A stretch of DNA of 64,000 nucleotides from Ficedula albicollis. Taxonomy: Eukaryota > Chordata > Aves > Passeriformes > Muscicapidae. The notes under the pieces are model-generated. The model was not told the origin of the DNA and did not search any database. It worked only from the letters and a program-made list of their open reading frames with translations. Below are positions 53,018 to 64,000 of this stretch, in pieces. Each line of letters starts with the position of its first letter. Position 1 is the stretch's first letter. The position numbers and the translations under genes are program-made. The stretch covers positions 123,501 to 187,500 of the forward strand of contig NW_004775878.1 of NCBI RefSeq assembly GCF_000247815.1, read 5' to 3'.

Positions 53018-53608
53018 TGTCATAAATGAGAAACAAAAATCTCGATATTTAGCAATATTTCGATTGTTTATTTTATACAGGCAGAGCAAGCAGCGCTGGG
53101 GAACACGTGAGGGGTCATCGCCCACTCCACGCTTCCACCCAACTTGGTTTGCAGCTCCCTTTTTATAGTCTGGTTTTCCTTGTAGTAATCAATAATTGCT
53201 ACTGTTTTGTTGTAATAATTCTGCAAGGTAAGCAGTGGTGGTCAAAGAAACTTCCAAACTCCGTGGGACAGCTCTTGGGACAATTGGTCACGGAACCATC
53301 TGGTCTTGGTAGACAACAAACAGGAGAAGTGGGAATTCCGATCTTTAGCAGATAGTTTGTGATTGATCACACAAAGGCAGGAAACCTGATTCTGAAAAAA
53401 ACCTTTCAGTTTATGGAAAATCCTTTTTTTTTTTTTTTCCTTTTACAAACTGGTATACACAGTATTTATAAGAGGGGGATGTAATCAGAGTGGGTTTAAT
53501 CATATATTTCCCTTTATCTAGGTCCATGTCCTTTTCTTATTTTAAGTATTCTGGTTTATACAAACTCCAAAACTTTTATGACTAACACGAGTCATTCATC
53601 AATTATCA
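53018..53608 (-). mobile_element. LTR-like element, diverged inverted copy
   Basis: Read on the minus strand it starts TGATAATTGATGAATGAC and ends with TATAAAATAAAC...CATTTATGACA, matching the element at 48345-48985 across most of its length but with many substitutions, length changes and a poly-T insert. About 591 bases. Confirms a dispersed family with at least two independent insertions. Confidence 0.6.
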
Positions 53609-54015
53609 CACTCTGAACGGCCTCAGGCTCCACCAGCTGGTGTTTTTTGGGAAAATCCCAAACTCCGCTGCCACACGCAGGCGAGCGGAACAAACCGCTG
53701 GGCTCGGTGGCTGCGGGAGCCCCACGGGGTTCGGGGAGGAGGAGGAGGAGGAGGAGGAATCCCGAGGCCGGGGAGCTGTGGGAGGATGGACTGGCCGGGC
53801 CGAGGAATGCCCCGGCTAATCCTGCTGCCCAGCGCCGGCTATTTAGGGAAGAACCGAGCAGCTCCTGGCTGCCCTCCCGGCCCCGCGGCTGGATCCGGCC
53901 CCACGGCCCTGCTCCCTGCGCTCCAGAGCTGCCCCGTGCCGTGCCGTGCCGTGCCGTGCCCAGCGCTCCCGGCCCGCTGGAGCTGCCCCGAGCTCAGCTG
54001 GAACCGTGCTGCCCC

Positions 54016-54178
<163 letters not shown>

Positions 54179-54243
54179 CCGTGCCGTGCCGTGCCGTGCC
54201 GTGCCGTGCCGTGCCGTGCCGTGCCCAGCGCTCCCGGCCCGCA

Positions 54244-56177
54244 GCAGCGGCCCCGAACCGGAGATTCGATTGCCGCGTGTGTCCGGGCCAGGCCGGGCGC
54301 TGGGAGCCGTGAGCTCAGGGAGCAGCAATGTGGGGCCGCTGCCAGCCCTGAGCCAGCCCAGAAATGTCCTTGTCCCGGCACGGCTTGGGTCACACTCCAT
54401 TGTCCTGCCAGCCCGGGACACCGCCGCTGGCCCCGGCACCGTCGGCCCCCGGCACGCTCGGATGTGCTCTGAGGAAGAAGAGAGGGTTCTGTTCCCGCTG
54501 AGCAGGCAGCCCTAACCTCCCGCTCCCCGCTTTGCGCCCCAAAATCCCCAGACTCCCTGGGTTTCTCCGATCCACGCGCTCCCGCTGGGTGCAGAGCCCG
54601 AGCCGGAGCTCCCGGCGGGCCGGGGCTGCGGGCAGGCGGCAGCTCCAGCCCCGGGAGCCGCAGGGAGGGCGCCGGGGGTTTTCTCCGCCCTCCTCTGCCG
54701 CTGCAGGGTGACGGATGGAGGTCAGAGATGACACCATCGGCCTCTCCTCATCCTGGGCCTTGAGTTTTCCCAGCTCTCTCCATCTACTGGGAGAGCTTGA
54801 GCCAAAAAGGAGAAACTGTACTGGGGAATTCCTGGTTCCGGAACAGCCGAATTTAATTAAAACCACTTCAATCACTAAAGTCATTCGCCAACTAAATCAA
54901 CGCAATGAGAAAACTCCCGTGAATTCTGCCCCTCCCTCCCTCCCCGGGTTTGTTTCCCCAGGGAAAGGTCAGGGCAGCAGCGGTCAGGCCAGGCTCGCAC
55001 GCAGCAAGGGTGGAAGTACCGAGGGACAATCGTGTGTCCCCAGCGCCCTGTGGGGCTGCTGACCCTGCGTGTGGCTGTCCTGGCGCGCTGCCGTTGCGGG
55101 AGGATGTCCTGGATTCCGCCCCGGTGCCCGGGCCCTGTCTGCGCCCACGTGCCCGTCGCGGGGCGCCCGGCAGCGCTCAGCGCCGTTCCCTGGGTCACCC
55201 GAGCCGGAGATCTGCTCGGTGCCGGCTCCCGGCTCCGGCCCCTCGCAGCGCCCGAGGGAACATCCCGTCACGGCTCCGTGAACTCAGCACCCCCCAAATA
55301 GCCCGGCCAGCCTGGCCCCCGGCGGGAGCGCCCCGGCCGCGGCGCTGCCCCGCGGATGATCTTACAGCCTGGGAAGCTCCAAACATGCTGCTCCTGCCCA
55401 TAAAAAGCAAAGGGCTTTGGGCATGGAATCGTCGGGAACTCGGGGATTGCGCCAGCCGGGGAGACGCTCCCGGGAGGCAGCGCTGCTGGGAAACAGCAAG
55501 GGCAGCGGGAGCTGAGGCTGGGGGCGGGGGGAGCCCCAAAACACAACTCAGTCCTGGCCCTGACCCCTGCAAGGGTCTGTAAAACACACCCAGAGCTTTG
55601 CTGCCGCCGCTGGGCTCCCCGGCCACCTCATCCTCATGGGAATACGTGACCCAAATCATGCACCAGAACCAGTTCTTAGGGACACAGGAGTGGCTATTCT
55701 GTTACACTGTGATCCCTATTTTTCGACTGCCCCCAAATCCCAGTCTATCCCACGCCACCAGCACCATTCCAGAGCGCTGGGGAGCCGGCACGAACCCTCC
55801 CCTCCCGGCACTGCTCGAGGGGAGCCCCGGGCATCGCCCCAGCAGTGGAGCCCATCTGAGAGACTGCATCAAGAGACTGCACAGGGAAGCCCTTCTCGGT
55901 GAGAAGCCGAGTTTTCCAGGCAGGAAGAGGAAAACACCGCACTGGAGCACTGGTCCAATGGATAAAATTGGAATTTAATTAAGTTAAGGAGATACCTACA
56001 AAACTAGAAGAGCCAACCCCCCCCCCTCCCAGCACACCATGTGCTGCTCCCTGCCCAGGCACGCGTGGAGACAACAGCGCTCCCGTCCCTCCGGAGCCTC
56101 CCGGGCTGCAGCCGGCCCCGCTCCCGGCAGTCCCCAGGAACTGCTCTCCCTGATCTCGTCTGTCCCCGGAGCCGTGC
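54244..56177. other. Intergenic or 3' flanking sequence, no gene recognised
   Basis: Unique GC-rich sequence with no convincing exon. The last 200 bases are the probable 3' UTR of the unidentified minus-strand gene, though no AATAAA was found there on the minus strand. Confidence 0.4.
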
Positions 56178-56748
56178 TCAGCCCCCGCCGTCGGCAGCGC
56201 GCAGGTCGGGGCGCAGGCGGATCTCCACCAGCCGGACAGCGCGCAGCAGCACGGCCAGCTGCGAGCACAGCCGGGCCAGCACGTCCAGCAGCGGCTCCGC
56301 CAGGTCCCGCAGGCCGCCCAGCACCTTCAGCAGGAAGAGCAGCAGCGGCTGCAGCAGGCTGTGGAACGACGCCGCCAGCAAGGGCTTCAGGACATGGTCG
56401 CCGACGGCCGTCAGGACACCCACCACCAGCGCCTGGATTTGGGATGAAATCCTGTGTTTGAGGGATATTTGCCGGCGGGAGTCACCAAAAATGGGATGAG
56501 GCACACTAATTCCGCTCTGGGAGAGGAAATGTGTAGCGGTGGAAGTGGAAGCTCCTTCTCCAGTCCTGCAGGACTCGGACACCCTCAGCAGCTGCTGCGG
56601 CGGCTCCGCGGGAGCAGGGCGGCTCACCTGCACCACGGCCTCGCCGAGGAAGCGGATCAGCTCCACCAGGAACAGGCTGAGCACGCTGACCAGGCACCGC
56701 GGGACGGCGAAGAGCGCCCGCAGCCTCCGCTGAACCGTCCACTCGGAG
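56178..56748 (-). CDS. Small very hydrophobic protein, unidentified, at least two exons
   Basis: Two exons on the minus strand fit together: 56628-56748 and 56178-56432 (stop TGA at 56180-56178). The upstream exon reads SEWTVQRRLRALFAVPRCLV then SVLSLFLVELIRFLGEAVVQ with a GTGAG donor; the downstream exon starts after AAATCCAG with ALVVGVLTAVGDHVLKPLLA and runs through SLLQPLLLFLLKVLGGL and DVLARLCSQLAVLLRAV to RAADGGG. Phase 0 on both sides of the intron. The roughly 125 visible residues form long leucine-rich stretches broken by charges every 7-11 residues, more like amphipathic membrane-associated helices than clean transmembrane spans. The first exon begins inside a codon, so at least one upstream exon is unseen. 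I do not recognise the family. Confidence 0.5.
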
Positions 56749-56954
56749 CTGCCACCAGAACAGGGAACGTCAGAGCCAGAGAGCCGCGGGCACGGAGCTC
56801 CATGCCAGGCAGATCCTCGGCACACAGCCCAGCTCCACAGCCACCAAATCAGTGGGGAGAAAGGCTGGGGCCCTGGTTCCACAGGCTCTCCCTAAGTGGC
56901 CCAAACCCGCCTGAATCAGCCCCAAAACGCGGTCCATGGATGGACCCAGAGCAG

Positions 56955-56970
56955 CCCCCCCCCCCCCCCC
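56955..56970. repeat. Poly-C tract, 16 bases, with duplicated flank
   Basis: GGTCCATGGATGGACCCAGA plus GCAGC occurs immediately before and after it. Confidence 0.9.
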
Positions 56971-57807
56971 GGTCCATGGATGGACCCAGAGCAGCGGCTG
57001 GCCGGGAGCCCGGGGAGCAGCAGCCCAGCTCCAGGGTATCCCGTCCAGCAGCTCCGCTGTGGGCAGGTCTGAGGCTCCCTCTCATGGCCACCGCCACGAG
57101 GTGAGCCGGGAGATCCACTCCGGTTCCTCTTTCCAGAAAAACACAAAGTGAAGAGGGTGCATTGTGCCAGGCTGGGAGGAAACCCCAGCCCAGGGGAGCA
57201 CCAGTGCCCAGGAATGCGATGGCAGCAGCGGCGGTTCGGGGGGAAGGAGTGACCCCAGGATGACCCAAACCCGGAGGTTTTCCCCCATTTTGTCCCCATG
57301 ACCAAATCTCCCATTCCCGGAATCCCAGCCGAGGTGCGCGATGGATCCCACTCTGGAGAAACCCCGGCGAGGCCGGAGCAGACAGCAGGGTGTGATCCCT
57401 GCGGAAATGTCCCTTCAGCATCTGATCACGGGTGGCTTTGGTGCCTTTCCCCGCCAGGGCCAGACTCGCAGCGGCTGCAGCTGTCCCTTGGGATCGGCTG
57501 GGATCCTGGGAAGGCACGGACCGGGCACGAGCAGGCTCAGATAAGCTGCAGGGCAGCCAGGGCTCCAGCTGGGAACCCGCCGGGCTCTGCTCCTGCCCCA
57601 TTCACGGGGTCTGAGCCTCCCTCCGGGAACACACCGGGACCGGATCTCCTCCCAGGAGCGCACTGGGCTCTGCTCCCCAGCACCCGGGTACGGCGGATCC
57701 GCTCCTCTCCGAACAGCTCCGGGACCCGCGCTCCCCTCCTGAAACCCCCGGTCCCGATCCCAACGGGGATTAAATTAAATTAAACAATTAAACCCCTGGA
57801 ATCTGCG

Positions 57808-58900
<1,093 letters not shown>

Positions 58901-59090
58901 ATGTTAATGAGGGGTCCGCCGGCAGCGCGGGGTGACAGCCGGGGAGATGGGGCGGGTCCGAGAGGGGAGAGAACCCAGGGGAGCAGGGACGGGGGGACAT
59001 GGGGGGGACACGTGGGGGCCACATGGGGACGGGGGACACGAGAGGAGTGACGCGAGGTGGGGGTCCCGCCGGGACACGGGGGGGGTGACA

Positions 59091-59468
<378 letters not shown>

Positions 59469-59962
59469 CCGGGAAAAGCCTCGGGGACACGCGGGGACAC
59501 GCGGGGACAGCGCCCCGCCGTGCGGGGGAGTGACAGACTGCCCGGACACACCGTGCGACACGGGCGGGGACTCCCGGGCTGCTCTGCTGTCCCCTCGGGC
59601 TTCTGTCACTGCACACGGACCATGGCCGGGACTTCGCGTGTCCCCGTGTCCCCCATGTGTCCCCATGTCCCCCCATCCCTCGTGTGTCACCCCTCTGTGT
59701 CTCTGTCCCCCGTCCCCCCTCATCCTATGGCCGTGTCCTCCCATCCCATGTCCCGTCTCCTCCTGTCACCCCCGTGTCCCTCCTCCCTTCCCCATGTCCC
59801 CTGTCTCATGTCTCCCGTGTCCCTCCACGTCCTCGTGTCCTCACCGTGTCCCCCCTGTCGCTACGTGTGGCCCCCATCCCTCGTGTGTCCCCTGTCCGCG
59901 TGTCCCCTGTCCCGTGTGTCCTCCCCTTGTCCCCCATGTCCCTCCTGTCCCCTGTCCCCCCG

Positions 59963-60520
<558 letters not shown>

Positions 60521-60675
60521 TGTCCCCTCTGTCCCCTCTGTCCCCTCTGTCCCCTCTGTCCCCTCCATTTCTCAGCTCCACTTTTCTTTCCCCGAAGCCA
60601 CCGCAGCTTCTGCTTTCGGGCTGCGGGTGCCGCCCCCCGCGCCCACGCTGGAGACAGAGCTGGGGGGCCTCACCC

Positions 60676-64000
<3,325 letters not shown>

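Overview
This is eukaryotic nuclear DNA from a bird, most likely a songbird, in a GC-rich microchromosome-like setting. Four vertebrate genes with conventional GT-AG introns are recognisable: filamin C (FLNC, minus strand, 5' two thirds up to the start codon near 15.46 kb), the short-wavelength cone opsin OPN1SW/SWS1 (plus strand, complete in five exons, 22.14-25.45 kb), calumenin (CALU, minus strand, 27.9-43.3 kb) and the start and middle of IRF5 (plus strand, 60.9 kb to the window end). The FLNC-OPN1SW-CALU block has the same relative gene order and orientations as human 7q32, read inverted. The opsin has cysteines at bovine positions 86 and 90, the signature of an ultraviolet-tuned bird SWS1 pigment. 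A fifth gene, a small very hydrophobic protein at 56.2-56.7 kb on the minus strand, was not identified. Layout: 1-15.5 kb FLNC exons in reverse order; 15.5-22.1 kb C-rich and minisatellite DNA where CCDC136 would be expected, ending in two promoter-like segments; 22.1-25.6 kb OPN1SW; 25.6-43.3 kb CALU, whose introns are packed with minisatellites, an interstitial telomeric tract and a 1.34 kb duplication; 43.3-56 kb without a recognised gene, holding two LTR-like elements in opposite orientation and a (CTTT)n array; 56-57.8 kb the unidentified gene; 58.7-59 kb a housekeeping-type promoter; 60.6-64 kb IRF5. The dominant signal is not biological. Twenty-seven pure-C tracts of 16 to 2,068 bases, all C on the plus strand and about 15.3 kb in total (roughly 24% of the window), interrupt genes and introns. 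Five remnants of Illumina sequencing adapters lie at tract edges or inside short direct duplications. The simplest reading is that GC-rich gaps were filled with read-through reads (insert, adapter, then dark-cycle poly-G). These tracts replace several exons: FLNC CH2 and parts of the Ig repeats, most of CALU coding exon 1, and much of the IRF5 DNA-binding domain and linker. Several FLNC duplications (269, 333 and 103 bp offsets) look like the same class of error and one breaks the reading frame. Gene functions are independent: FLNC is a sarcomeric actin crosslinker, OPN1SW a cone photopigment, CALU an ER calcium-binding chaperone and IRF5 an innate-immune transcription factor. No new multi-gene system is supported.
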